Assembly: GCF_963576675.1 (NCBI RefSeq)
Contig: NC_088910.1
Coordinates: 109,458,807 to 109,522,806, forward strand
Length of the DNA: 64,000 nt
From: Euphorbia lathyris
Taxonomy: Eukaryota; Streptophyta; Magnoliopsida; Malpighiales; Euphorbiaceae
Direction: 5' to 3'
How positions within the stretch are numbered: the first letter of the stretch is position 1; every line of letters starts with the position of its first letter. The notes beneath the pieces were generated by a model, which worked only from the letters and a program-made list of their open reading frames with translations, was not told where the DNA came from and did no database searches. Of this stretch, positions 24,569 to 35,577 are shown piece after piece. The translations under genes were made by a program, and so were the position numbers.

Positions 24569-24936
24569 GCTAGATCAGTTTATACTATGATTGTGTTACC
24601 CTGTTGCTTTTAGCCTATCTTTTTCCTGTATACTGACTACTTATATTAATATCAATACTTGCATCTTTTTATCCAATACATGAGTTATGAGTTATTCAAT
24701 ACGATGCTGAGCATTAAGTCATTATGTATCTTCAATCACATCCAATGCTGATAATATGTTTGACATTGAATTGTATGTTTATATAACATTGTCTTATAAA
24801 ACTCATTGAACAACAAATTACTCAGCACCCTCTGAATGATAAACCTTCCGCTTAATACTGAGTAACATAGAATATGTTCCATGAGCTGACCTATATCCGA
24901 AAACTGACCTTAGACTTACTCGATTAAACCTTTAAA
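24569..24936 (+). other. SIRE-type 3' untranslated region
   Basis: AT-rich, with more GCTGAG/CTCAGC-like words (24708, 24821 and nearby). It stops abruptly at a 5-6-bp match (AATGGA) to LTR C, after which the sequence is flank-derived. The expected polypurine tract is absent. Confidence 0.6.
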
Positions 24937-25045
24937 TGGATTCTCTATTCATATTATAGCACAAGATATAAATGAACTAGATTAATGCCTTTATTAATGT
25001 CACACAAATACATTTTATAAGAACTAATGCTTATGAACTAGGGCA
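24937..25045. repeat. Copy of the left flank (Copia LTR C tail) inside the SIRE-type element
   Basis: These 109 bp repeat the last 110 bp of LTR C before the insertion (14974-15086), ending in the same GGGCA that abuts the 5' LTR. Four substitutions separate the two. The copy carries the LTR C-private AAATGAACTAG variant, so it came from this locus and not from LTR A or B. It occupies the place of the element's own polypurine tract. Confidence 0.9.
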
Positions 25046-26381
25046 TGTTGAAACACCTTTCCACATAATTTTGATTTGACAAAATTGTTTAAGTGTAATT
25101 AAAAATATTCTAAACACACTAAGTTTAAATGCTTTGATTTATTCTACTAATGTGTTTGTTCAATGTTGAGTTAAATTGCTTATAAGACACAAGGATTAAA
25201 AGGCCCAAGCCCAATACGGAATTCAAAGCCCAAGTCAAACAATTCAAGGCAACTCGGCCCGCGTATGTCAAAACGCTGTCGTTATGTACAAAACGCAGCT
25301 CAGCGGAAGAATGATCTAGAAGACCTTCGTGGAACAACTTCGGGACGAAGCTGCTGAGTTGATTCGACAAAGAGTACAAGACAGCAGCTGGCTAAGAACA
25401 ACTTCTAGACAAAGTGTTTCCACTTTGGGTAAAGTTCAGACGACACAGAATGCTGTCTAGTTGACCTTACCATAAATGAAGAGACATTCTGCCGAGCTGA
25501 CCAAAAGTTGACCGAGGATAGAAGATACTCAAACCTGATTGGTCGAGAGCTCTGAGCAAGACAGGATGACAACGACATGAAGCCGTTTCCCTCCAACGGT
25601 TATTTCGAAATTCGAAATGATCGATGCCTCAGACGTCTCTATAAATAGAGCCCTTCAGTTGCTTCATAAAACACAGAACTTGATCAAGTCATTACACTGA
25701 CCAAATCTCTACGCAAAGTTCTGCAAGAAAAAGCACAGCAACCTTACACTAAATTTCATATCTTTTGTGTAAAAGTCTAGAGTGATTATTCAATCATCTA
25801 AGGTGTCTTAGCAATCATTGTTTAGGACAAACACTTATCATTTCTAGAGATTAGAAAGGAGAGACTGAGTACTCGGTTATAGTACTCAGTGAGAGATTAG
25901 GATTGAGTAGAGGTATAGAGGAAGGTACTCTTGTTATACTCAGTTGCTAAGATTGTAAAAGGTTTGACGCTCTACCTTTAAAGAGCTCAGTAGAGAATTC
26001 GAAAGCTCGGAACGTGTTCCGGGGACAGGACATAGGCTTAGAGGCCGAACCTGGATAAATCTGCTGAGTAACGTATTTCTTACCTTAAACTCCTTATATA
26101 TATTGCTTGCTTAAATAACCAAAAACTATCCAAGTAAAGAGGTCAAGCTGAGTTGTACGCATTGAACAGCTGAGCTCAGGAATAGACTCTAAGTGCTATC
26201 TCCTAACTCAAGCTAAGAAGCTGACCTAGTCACCAGTTGACTAAGCCAGTATCCAGCTATTTACTCAGCGCCACTGTTAAAACCTTTTTCTTAAGAAAAA
26301 GAAGTCTGCCCTAGCGAAAAAGTTTAAATAGTTCCTAACCCCCCCTTGGAACTATACTTGTAACGTTGTAAGGGACCAACA
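25046..26381 (+). repeat. SIRE-type element 3' LTR
   Basis: 1336 bp, same ends as the 5' LTR, TATA box near 25639, followed by TSD GGGCA and the last 8 bp of Copia LTR C. Because the sequence before it is a copy of the upstream flank, this LTR together with that flank appears to have been replaced by recombination. Confidence 0.92.
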
Positions 26382-26394
26382 GGGCACACCAACA

Positions 26395-27736
26395 GCTTTC
26401 TCCCAAGCCATTTTTACCGCTAAAATCACTACCCAAAGCTCTACAATGAACGCAAAGCTATCAAGAATCGAAAAGGCAAAACAACCTTTCACATAGCCTC
26501 TGTCGTTTCTGTAAATTCCGCTCACGCCTGCTGCCCTGGAGGAACCTGAACAAGAACCGTTCGTATTTACTTTTATCCATCCAGTGCCTGGAGCAAGCCA
26601 CCATACCTGGACGATATTGGGAGCCGGAGGAGGGCGGGCTGACATCGGTTGTGTTCCCTGCAGATGGAAACGAAGAGCAGCGATAGAATTTTGGATTGAA
26701 GGCAGCTCGCCATTGAAGATGGCGTTATTTTGGAACTTCCAGATGAGCCAGGGGCAAGTCACAACACCCACAGCCCAAGCCTTTGCAATTCCTTTCCGAA
26801 CCCGACATCAAAGAATGGCAGAGAAAAAGTCGGCGAAACTAGACATGCGAGGCACGGACAACTCAAATCTTGAGCAAATAAAGCACCACAGTGCAGCCGC
26901 AAAATTACAGGTCACAAACAGGTGGTCCGAGGATTCCACGCTTCCGTTACAAAGAACATAGTTGCTAGCCAAGTAGAAGCCAAATTTCTGCAGAATATCA
27001 TGAGTTGCAAGTTTACCGTGGAGCAGTTTCCAGCAGCATGTCGACCTACTCGGAGGAATACATCCGCGCCAAATAAAAGGAGCCCAAATTACCTTATCAA
27101 CCGTGTTGGCCCTAAGGTTATAGAAGTCATTGGCCGTGTAGGCGCCGCTTGCCGACGGGATCTGGGCACAGAAATCCATCCCGTCAATTACCCGCTTACC
27201 TGCAAGACGTTGTTACGGACGCTAAGGGGCAGAAAGTCGATATTGATCCATTGATCACCGTCTAAAAATTCCTCGACATTTTTGTAGAGGTCGGTCTGCC
27301 GTTTTTCTGTGATATTCAACTGGTTCGCCACCATAGGCTCCACCCATGTGTCCATCCAGAAATTAAGATTAGAGAGAGATCCAATCCACCAGCGGATATT
27401 AGTACGGAGGGTTGTGTAACAAACCTTGCAAGACGCCCATACACTTGAATTAGTCAAATAGTTATTAGCCTGGCCAGATTTATAAAGGAATCGGGTTTTC
27501 AGCAGTCTAACCACGAAAGAGTCCCCCTGAATTAGGTCCCAACAAAGCTTTCCCAGCATAGCCTCGTTAGAGATTCTGTAATTTTTAATTCCGAGCCCCC
27601 CCGCATCAAGGGTCCGACCACAAATCTTCCAAGGTACAGTCACCAATTTCCGCCCTTCAATGTTTCTAGTCCAGAGGAAATTGCGAGTAGCCCTATTTAG
27701 TTTATTGAGTAACGAAATCGGCCATCTATATATCAT
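26395..27736 (-). pseudogene. LINE ORF2 C-terminal part (RT tail, zf-RVT, RNase H first half)
   Basis: On the minus strand: 27188-27736 is the region after RT (LNKLNRATRNFLWTRN, AGGLGIKNYRISNEAML). 26808-27179 is the zf-RVT domain (CIPPSRSTCCWKLLHGKL, SSDHLFVTCNFAAALW). 26400-26771 is the start of RNase H (WIKVNTNGSCSG, VELWVVILAVKMAWEK). The first catalytic residue reads Asn (NTNGS) where plant LINEs have Asp. Frameshifts separate the three pieces. The domain is cut by the Copia array and resumes at 267-1. The RT core would lie right of 27736 but Athila begins there. Confidence 0.85.
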
Positions 27737-27972
27737 TGATAGGGGTATTTTACCCCTATCTTCTAGCGTGATTTACGGGTTGATTTCGGGTAAAATAAAT
27801 AAGTTTAATTACAAAAATAAAGCGTTTTGATAAAATAAAGAAATAAAAATAGATTTTGAACTTTCAGTTAATTTTTCGTATTTTTGATTAGTTTAGGAAA
27901 TAAAAACGTCAAGCTAACTCGGCTCGTAAGATTTGTATTTCAGGTACGAGAAAGGAGCAAAAATCCATTCAA

Positions 27973-28401
27973 TACGCGGGGCGTATTATCCTCTACGCGG
28001 GGCGTGAAACATGGTGTCGGAAATAATTGCCTTATCCGCAGACGCCATGTGGAACTGATTCAGCGTACGCGGGGCGTATGACACATGTCGGCAATAATTG
28101 GCCTAATCCTAAAAGTCAGACTGCATTGTCTCCTGGAGTCAACTCTCCATACGCGGGGCGTACTACCATATACGCGAGGCGTACCAGGCAGTTCTTCAAT
28201 GATAAAAGTTCAGAGACTCATTTACGCGGGGCGTGCCTCAGCTACGCACGGCGTAAAAGCTCCAATTCAAGCAACAAAACTTCAGAGACTGAAACACGTG
28301 GGGCGTACTTCAGCTACGCAGGGCGTGTTTGAGACAATTAGACACGGAATTGGTCCACATGCAGGAGATTTCTGACGGAATGGGCACTTATGCGGGGCGT
28401 A
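27973..28401. repeat. Ten copies of palindrome TACGCGGGGCGTA
   Basis: Copies start at about 27973, 27994, 28066, 28150, 28171, 28223, 28243, 28295, 28315 and 28389. The core is TACGC-GGG-GCGTA. Variants keep the outer arms more often than the spacer (GAG, ACG, CAG). Spacing is irregular, mostly as pairs about 20 bp apart, and the pairs at 28223/28243 and 28295/28315 lie in a duplicated 70-bp block containing TTCAGAGACT. The cluster lies 80-500 bp upstream of the LTR TATA box. Confidence 0.9.
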
Positions 28402-28478
28402 TCATGGGATTTCTGCACCAAATAATGTTGCTCCATACTTGTGCTTTGTGAAGTTACAACATTGCCCTTGCTTGATGT

Positions 28479-28488
28479 TTATAAATAG
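28479..28488 (+). promoter_or_regulatory. TATA box of the Athila LTR
   Basis: TTATAAATAG in an AT-rich context, downstream of the palindrome cluster. Confidence 0.65.
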
Positions 28489-28726
28489 ATATCTCTTGAA
28501 ACCTTGTAGATAGCTACATTTTACTCTTTTGCTTCTTGTTATTTTAGTTTTAGATTCGGTTTTTATGTAATAAAACTCTCCCACCTTGAGGGCTTGTTCA
28601 CTTAATCCGTCATTCCGTCAAAGTTCCGTTCCACCCTCGGCCACCAAGCTCGAGAGTTCCACCTCTAAGACCTAAGAGACGACCTTGAGTCCGATTAGCT
28701 AGTTCTGAGGGCCAATTCTCCCCTCT

Positions 28727-29207
28727 TGATAACATTGAGATATTATCCCGAGGACCGCAAGGGATATTCACCTAAAAAACACCGCGTATCGGTCCACAAA
28801 GAAGATCCGGCTGGCGGATCTCCTTGATCCAGCGCGAGGGGATCCACTGGCGAACCTATGAGGCGAATCTCCACAATTCCTTGATTCGCCATTGTAACGT
28901 CTAAGCCGACTCGACCATGAAGGCCATTAATAAGCTATCAATTAGCTAACCGCCAGCTTAAAGGCAACCAGTAACCGCCATTAATGGAACATTAATGGAG
29001 ACTTTCTAGTTACTGAAGGTTACAACTCCCTAGCTATATATAGCCTACATCTCAGGCTATCAAGGTACACATTCACTTACCCTTTGTCAATTCAGTTTGT
29101 TCTCTTGTTCTACCTTACTGACTTTGGCATCGGAGCTTCCCCCCGTCGAACCCAATGACGCCCCCCACAGGGACGGAAGCTGATCAGAATTTCTCCACAA
29201 GTCATCA
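28727..29207 (+). repeat. Tat 5' LTR
   Basis: 481 bp with a TATA-like GCTATATATAGCC at about 29032-29044 and a C-rich stretch (CCCCCGTCGAACCC...CCCCCCA) near the end. It interrupts the Athila LTR. Confidence 0.93.
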
Positions 29208-29225
29208 ATTGGTGCGGTGAACGTG
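29208..29225 (+). promoter_or_regulatory. Tat primer binding site (probable)
   Basis: ATTGGTGCGGTGAACGTG follows the LTR end directly, in the place and with the TTGG start of Gypsy primer sites. It differs from the commoner TTGGCGCCG form, and I cannot name the tRNA with confidence. Confidence 0.6.
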
Positions 29226-29271
29226 GAACTCTTAATCAAATGAAGGGTTTTTTCGTTCACATTAAAAAACT

Positions 29272-31197
29272 ATGACGGACGGAGAGCAGAATCCCTCTTC
29301 AGGGGTTGAAACACCATTAGTAACACCATCTAGTGTTGGACGCACTGATCCAACTGCTCCTACAACACACGCCGAAAGTAGTATGCCCCCAGATGCTTTC
29401 ATCAACATATATGCAGAAGCAATTGGAGAGCGGTTTGGTTCCGAGACAGGGAATCGCCTGCGGTCATTCATGACCATCCCTCCGCATTAGAGCATGGCGT
29501 CCACATCTACGGTATCATCTTGGCCCTTGCTGAACCTGGGACCAAATGCCCAAAATTCTTCATTCCTCCAAGCTCACAATACGGATTCCATGGTAACTAC
29601 CACAACGGCACTTGGAGAACGACAAATCAATCAGGAGTTATTCCCTGCTGGCGCAGAAGGAAGTCAAAGAAACGATTCAACTCTTCCAGGCGGATCTACA
29701 AGCCATGGGTTGAATCTAGGCGGATCCGATATCCCAAGGCGACCACGGACAAATCTCTCCATTGGCGGATCCGAGAGGCGAACACACAAAAAATTTAGAA
29801 AAGGGAAAAGTAGGCGGTCTAAATCACCTTCGCCTCGACGACCGAGATCCTCCCGCCGGGGCAGATCGCCCCCATCTACTGGTCGTAGACAGAGTAAAAG
29901 GCCAATGGAGACACCCCATTTAAGCGGACCACCGTCGCCGCCACCCCCGGGAACTGTTGGACACATCCCTTCGGGAAGCCATGGAGGGGGTAGCGGACAA
30001 GCTCCCCTAGGTGGACAGGATGGAGGAGGTGGCAGTGGATGGGGGCGCTCTTCATCTTCTCCAAGCAGGTCTCCGTGAAGGGGTCGCCCAAGGGCGGATC
30101 CGGAGAATTTTGACGACAGAGTTCGAGCTGCGGTGCTCCATATGAATGAAGAAAATGCCAGGCATAACCCGTTCGCCAATAGAGATTCGCCCTTCACGGC
30201 TTGGATTGAGACAGAGGAAACTGATAGGCATTTTAAGATACCTAATCTCGCTATATACACAGGTGCTGATAACCCAGAAGCCCACGTTAGAAAATACCGA
30301 ATACTGCTCATACTCAACCGTGCAACTGAGCCTGTGCTTTGTAAAATGTTTGTCACCACATTAGGAGGTCCAGCTTATGGGTGGTTTCAATCTCTACCTC
30401 CGGGCTCGATAGATAGTTTTGATCAATTGAGCAGGGAATTTTGCGCTAAATTCGCCGGCTGTATTCCTCTAGTGGTTAAATCAGGGAAGCTTTTTGAGTT
30501 AAAGCAGAAGGCGAACGAATCCCTTCGAGAGTATGTAGACACTTTCAACCAATTGTGCATACAAATTGTTGATGTGGATATCTCCGTAGCAGTGGAATGT
30601 CTGGTAAGGAATACCACTTGTAAGAGTTTGCAGGAAGATCTAATTCGAAAGAAGCCCACCAGCATGGCAGAATTGATGGAGCATTGTAAAGACTTTATGG
30701 AGGTGGATGACATTCGCCGGGGATCACTGTCTTCGCCTAAGAGGGAAAAAGGCGAATCTCGCCATCGAGATAGAGACAAAGACAAGCACCAGGATTCCTC
30801 CTCTAGAAGTCGGCAAAGGGGTTCTAAGAACAAATCGGTGTTTGTCACCTCTTTCACACCTCTCAATGCTTATAAAATTGAAGTACTTATGTGGCTCGAG
30901 AATAGTCAACACAAACGGAGCATTTCATACCCCGAACCAAAAGGGGGGGAGTACACCAATACTGGTAAAAATCCTAAAAATTATTGTAAATATCACAGGA
31001 AAAATGGCCATGACACAGATGCATGTTGGGAGTTAGCTCGGGAAATCGAGCGTCTCATCGAGAGAGGCAAATTGGATCGGTTCATCCAAAACGATGGCAA
31101 GAAGGGAGATGGTGATAGATCCAGGGAAGACCTAAAGAAGAAAGGAAAGGGTACCATCAATGTCATCGCAGGCGGACCTGGATACCAACCGAGCTGA
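29272..31197 (+). pseudogene. Tat gag (two in-frame stops)
   Basis: One frame from ATG 29272 to TGA 31195 with stops at 29488 (TAG) and 30076 (TGA). The N-terminal part is Ser/Pro/Gly-rich with an Arg/Ser tract (KGKSRRSKSPSPRRPRSS). The retrotransposon gag domain is in 30133-30700 (IPNLAIYTGADNPEAHVRKY, LSREFCAKFAG, ESLREYVDTFNQLC). It ends in a Tat-type Cys/His motif, YCKYHRKNGHDTDACWEL. Between 31197 and 31233 the frame must shift to reach protease; whether this is a programmed gag-pol junction or damage is unclear. Confidence 0.88.
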
Positions 31198-31232
31198 AAA
31201 AAGCAAGGACCACCGCCCTTGACAGGGCATCG

Positions 31233-34200
31233 TTGAATCGCCCCTTTGCCAATGCAGGTCCTGAAATCTCTCCTCATGTGGATGCATTGGTCGTTACTAT
31301 GATGGTAGAAGGCTGGGAGATGAAAAGAGTGATGATTGATACTGGGAGCTCGTGCAATGTCATCACGAGAGGAGCTTTCACCAAACTCATGATTGATCCA
31401 GTCCAAGTAGAGCCAACTGTGGTAGATATCCTGGGAGTGACAGGGCACACCATCCAAACAAAGGGCCAAGTCACTTTGGATTGCGAGCTTGCAGACGATG
31501 ATCAAGTTTGGAAAGGTGATCTGGAATTTTCTATCTTGGATGGTCAGTTAGCCTACAATATCATCCTCGGACGGCCCTTTATCTCCGAAGCAGCAGCCCT
31601 TATCTCCATACGCCACTTAACGCTCTACATCCCCACGGCCAAGGGAGGTGTAATGATCAGAGGGAGCCAAAAAGTGGCCCAGGAGACGTATTCGGCATCA
31701 CTAATGATCCGCCCCCAATCTAAGGAGGAGGATGAAGAGGAGCTCGTCACAATGGCCTTGGGCGAGACAGAAATGTACCTCATGGCGGATGAAAAACAGG
31801 TGCGAATGGCTAAAGGGCTCAAAGGCGAAGTTAAAGACACAATCACCAAGGTTCTCCATGAAGCGGAGGACGTCTTTGCATGGAAGGATGAGATCCTCCC
31901 TAGGATCAGGCCAGACGTGATCACTCACAAACTTAACATTGACAAAGATGCAGTTCCCGTAGCTCAGAAGCGGAGAAACCATGGCCTTGAATGACAGAAG
32001 GTGATAGAAGAAGAGATCAACAAGCTCCAATGGGCGGACGCCATTGAGGAGGTACTTTATACTCAATGGCTGGCGAACGTCGTTCTGGTAATGAAGGCAG
32101 GCGGATCCTACCGCATGTGTATTGACTTTACAGATCTCAACAAGGCTTGTCCCAAAGACAACTATCCTTTGCCATGTATTGACATACTCGTGGACGGAAC
32201 CGCCGGTCATGCCATGTACTCCTTTACGGATGTAAAGTCAAGTTACCATCAGATCCCCATGGAGCCCTCATATAGAATCAAGACCTCGTTCGTGAGTCAC
32301 CAAGGCACTTATTGCTTCAAAGTCATGCCCTTTGGGCTTAAGAACGCTGGTGCCATTTATCAGCGGATGATGAACAAGATATTCGCAGATAGTAAAGGTG
32401 ATAACTACTCAGTCTATGTGGATGACATGATCATCAAAAGCACAACCGTGGAAAAACATGCAGATGATGTGAAGGAAGTACTGGACGTACTCCGACGCCA
32501 CAATATTAAGCTGAACCCAGAAAAGTGTACTTTTGGTGCGACATATGGAAAATTCTTAGGGTTCATGATCAGCGAGAAAGGAGTTAGCCCAAATCCTGAC
32601 AAAGTTAAGGCTGTCCTAGAAATGCAAGCACCACGGAACATCAGAGAAGTGCAACGCCTTAATGGGCGGATCGTAGCCTTGGGCAGGTTTATCTCATGTT
32701 CAGCTCGCAGATGTCAGCCCTTTTACGAGGTCATCAAGAAGCGAAAGGCGTTCGAATGGAACGAGGATTGTGAAAAGGCCTTCGAATGAATCAAACGGTT
32801 CCTCACGGAGCCGCCCATGATGAGTCGACCGATGAAAGGCGAGGACCTCTACATGTACGTATCAGTTACAGATAAAGCTGTGTGCACGATCATGATACGA
32901 GAGGAGGATGGCCAGCAGTATCCGATTTATTATGTGAGCAAGGTTTTAAAAGATGCCGAAACCAGATATTCTAAGCTTGATAAAATGGCGCTGGATGTTG
33001 TCACCACCGCGATCCGCCTTAGGCCATATTTTCAGGCTCATACTGTTGTAGTTCGAACGAATATACCAATGAGGAAGGTGTTGCAGAAGCCGGACACTTC
33101 TGGAAGGTTGATGGAATGGGCAATTCGTCTTGGTGAGTTCGATGTAAGATATGAAAGCAGGTCAGCTTTGAAGAGTCAGGTCTTGGCAGACTTCGTAAAC
33201 GAATTCACCGAAGAAGGGATAGATCATCCCAAATCTCAAATAGAAGAGCGGACAATGTACATAGATGGTGCCTCTTCGATGGATGGAGCTGGTATAGGCG
33301 TAGTGATCAAAGGCTCCCAATACATAAAGTTACGGTACGCAGCAAAATTGAATTTTCATGCAACTAATAATGCCACAGAGTATGAAGCTCTGGTATTGGG
33401 GTTACGCCTGCTCAAAGAGATCACCCCCGAGCGGATTGTGATCTATAGCGATTCCAAGCTGATGGTCAATCAGGTGATCAAGAATTACGAGGTAAAAGAT
33501 GATGTTTTGGCCAAATACGTAGCAGAAGTCAAAAAATTGCAAGATCACCTCGAGGCTAGAGAAACTAAATGGGAACTGATTCATGTGCCCCGAGGATCAA
33601 ACACTGAGGCGGATCATCTAGCCAAAATAGCCTCTAGTGAAGAGAACTGGACAGATCCACAATGTCCCTTCGAAGTTAAAATAGCTCCAGCCTTCGCCTC
33701 GGAGGAAGTATCCCTACTCACAACAGTGGAAGATGATTGGAGATCGGCCATTCGCCAATATCTGCTGGAAGGAGCTCTACATGAGGATAAGGATGAAGCA
33801 CGGTGGATTGTCAGAAAAGCGGCTTATTTCTCCATGATCAACGATGGCCTTTATAGAAAATCTTTTAGCCACCCTTGGTTAAAATGCATTCTGCCAGAAG
33901 AGGGACAACAAGTCCTCAAGGAGCTACACGAGGGATCATGTGGGGCCCATGAGGCATCCGCCTCCATCTTGAAGAAATCTAGGTTAGCAGGATTCTATTG
34001 GCCAACGGCCGAATTGGATGCACAAAAATTGGTGGAATCTTGCCAGCCAATCATAGAAGGACGGCCATTCGCCCTCTGGGGAATTGACATCGTTGGACCA
34101 TTCCCTCCTACTCGCTGACAGAGGAAGTACGTGGTAGTGGCAGTAGATCACTTCACCAAGTGGGTGGAGGCCGAAGCTGTCTCCTCTATCACTGCTGAAC

Positions 34201-34928
34201 GAATGGTGGAATTCGTTAAGGACAACATCGTGGGAAGATATGGTGTTCCCCACACCATCATCATCGATAATGGAACACAGTTCAACTGTAGTGAGTTCAA
34301 AACTTTCTGTGAAGAGTTGGGCATTCTGAACAGATTTGCCTCCGTTTACTATCCCCAATCCAACGGAATGACTGAAGTCACGAATCGGACGATCATAAAA
34401 GGAATAAAAAAGAGATTGGGGGAGCATGATAAGAAGTGAGCGGATCAGCTGACAAGCGTCTTATGGGCCTATCGCACCACTCCTAGAGCGGCCACAGGAG
34501 AAACACCATTCGCCCTCTCTCACGGTGTAGAAGCTGTGATCCGGGTTGAAATACAGGTCCCAAGTGATAGAGTGGCCTTCTATTGTGAGGAGGACAACAG
34601 CAACAGGTTAAGGGAGAGTCTTGATCAGGTAGGAGATCGAAGGGACCAAGCCTACGTACGCATGGCGGCGTATAAACAGCGAATCGCCGCTTACCATGAC
34701 AAAAATGCCAAGCTTGTGGACTTAAATGTGGGTGATCTCGTGCTCCGCAAGGCCGACAAAATCCAGTCTCGAGAAGGGAAGGGCAAGTTAGGGCTCACTT
34801 GGACGGGTCCGTATCAGATAGTGGACAAGATTGGATTTGCCACCTTTAAAATTCAAGACATGGAGGGCAACACATTGCCGCGCACATGGAACCTCCAAAA
34901 TCTCCGCAAATATTTTGTCAGAAAATAA
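31233..34928 (+). pseudogene. Tat pol: PR-RT-RH-aRH-IN, four TGA stops
   Basis: A single frame throughout, broken only by TGA at 31992, 32787, 34116 and 34437. Domains: protease (VMIDTGSSCNVI, 31330); RT 31920-32620 (LNKACPKDNYPLP, FVSHQGTYCFKVMPFGLKNA, VYVDDMIIKS); RT-linked RNase H 32640-33200; a second RNase H 33240-33640 (MYIDGASSMDGAG, NATEYEALVLGL, YSDSKLMVNQ); integrase 33850-34928 (WGIDIVGPFP, IIDNGTQFN, NGMTEVTNRT). In the integrase zinc finger, VESCQ runs directly into PIIEGRPFALWG, so about 25 residues including a second Cys seem deleted. The dual RNase H is diagnostic of Tat. Confidence 0.92.
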
Positions 34929-35577
34929 AGTGTACAAACGGCCTTGAGTACTCTTTTTCCTTTAGTAAGCTTTTTCCCATGTGGTTTTTCTTATTAAAGG
35001 TTTTAACGAGGCTCACATGTAAGACCTGCTTACTGTAATAAAGCATTTCTCCTATCAATAAACATCATTTGTTCCATTATCTATGTTCTTTTTAAAGTTT
35101 ATTGCAGCAATATCAATATTCCAATCTTCAAAAGAAGGGGGGCATCCAACGCTCCAACGCTCTCCGCATTAACAAAGTATTGCTATCTCATAGCTACTTT
35201 TTCTCCTCAGACATTGGAGAATCAATCTAATGGGCGGATCCATCTCCGCATTAAAACGATCCTTGGACGCAAGGTCTTTACACTCTCTTACATCCTTCCC
35301 AAAAAAGGATTCACAAGTCCTACGGGCGGATCACTTCACCTCAAAGACAGGTAGCAAATTGATCCCCTAGGCAGCTTTACTTCCTCCAATGGAATAAAAC
35401 AGCTTATAACCTTCACAAAGGTCCATGCGATGGAGTATGGCTGGCCACCTGCTCCAAAATAAATCCTAGATGCCTATATATTTACTTACGCAAACGTAAT
35501 AGTAAAATAAATAGCTGCCATAAAGGATTAAACAAATTGTACTTAAGGTTTTTTTTTACAACTCAAAGAGTAAAAGA
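34929..35577 (+). other. Tat spacer after pol
   Basis: No coding signal found. AT-rich, with GGCGGATC words near 35233 and 35325. It separates pol from the convergent antisense gene. Confidence 0.6.

Larger units (their letters stand above)
15087..26381 (+). mobile_element. SIRE/Maximus-type Copia retrotransposon
   Basis: LTRs of 1336 bp (15087-16422 and 25046-26381) begin TGTTGAAACACC and end GGGACCAACA. The TSD is GGGCA (15082-15086 and 26382-26386). The internal order is primer site, long gag with extra zinc knuckles, protease-integrase-RT-RNase H, then a long third ORF before the 3' LTR; this layout and size (11.3 kb) fit the sirevirus group. The coding regions carry a small number of stops and frameshifts. 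The junction before the 3' LTR is abnormal (see 24937-25045). The element inserted after the Copia array formed. Confidence 0.92.
268..26394 (-). mobile_element. Tandem Copia array: LTR-internal-LTR-internal-LTR
   Basis: Three near-identical LTRs (A 268-1937, B 6846-8514, C 13426-15086 plus 26387-26394) begin TGTTAGGG and end CACCAACA in plus orientation. They separate two internal regions of about 4.9 kb at a period of 6578-6580 bp. All coding signal is on the minus strand. The outer 5-bp flanks are CCTTT (263-267) and GCTTT (26395-26399), a target duplication with one mismatch, so the array entered as one event and then grew, presumably by unequal LTR-LTR crossing over. Only the two inner LTRs have primer sites beside them. 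A later SIRE-type element sits inside LTR C. Confidence 0.9.
27737..28726 (+). repeat. Athila 5' LTR, first part (U3 and start of R)
   Basis: It starts with a hairpin-forming tip (GATAGGGGT, 5-base loop, ACCCCTATC), also found at the tips of the non-autonomous LTRs at 47.9-57.2 kb. It contains the ten-copy palindrome cluster 27973-28401 and a TATA box at 28479. The total LTR length with 38643-39390 is about 1.74 kb. The Tat element interrupts it with TSD CCTCT. Confidence 0.8.

Noticed and set aside
27973..28401. Regularly repeated short motif resembling a CRISPR array
   Set aside because: Repeats are 13-bp palindromes with irregular spacing, no spacer-length regularity, and they sit in a plant LTR upstream of its TATA box.
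29664..30359. Minus-strand 231-codon frame in the Tat element
   Set aside because: It overlaps gag, where the plus frame has clear gag motifs; the minus frame is Gly/Pro-rich and without a domain.
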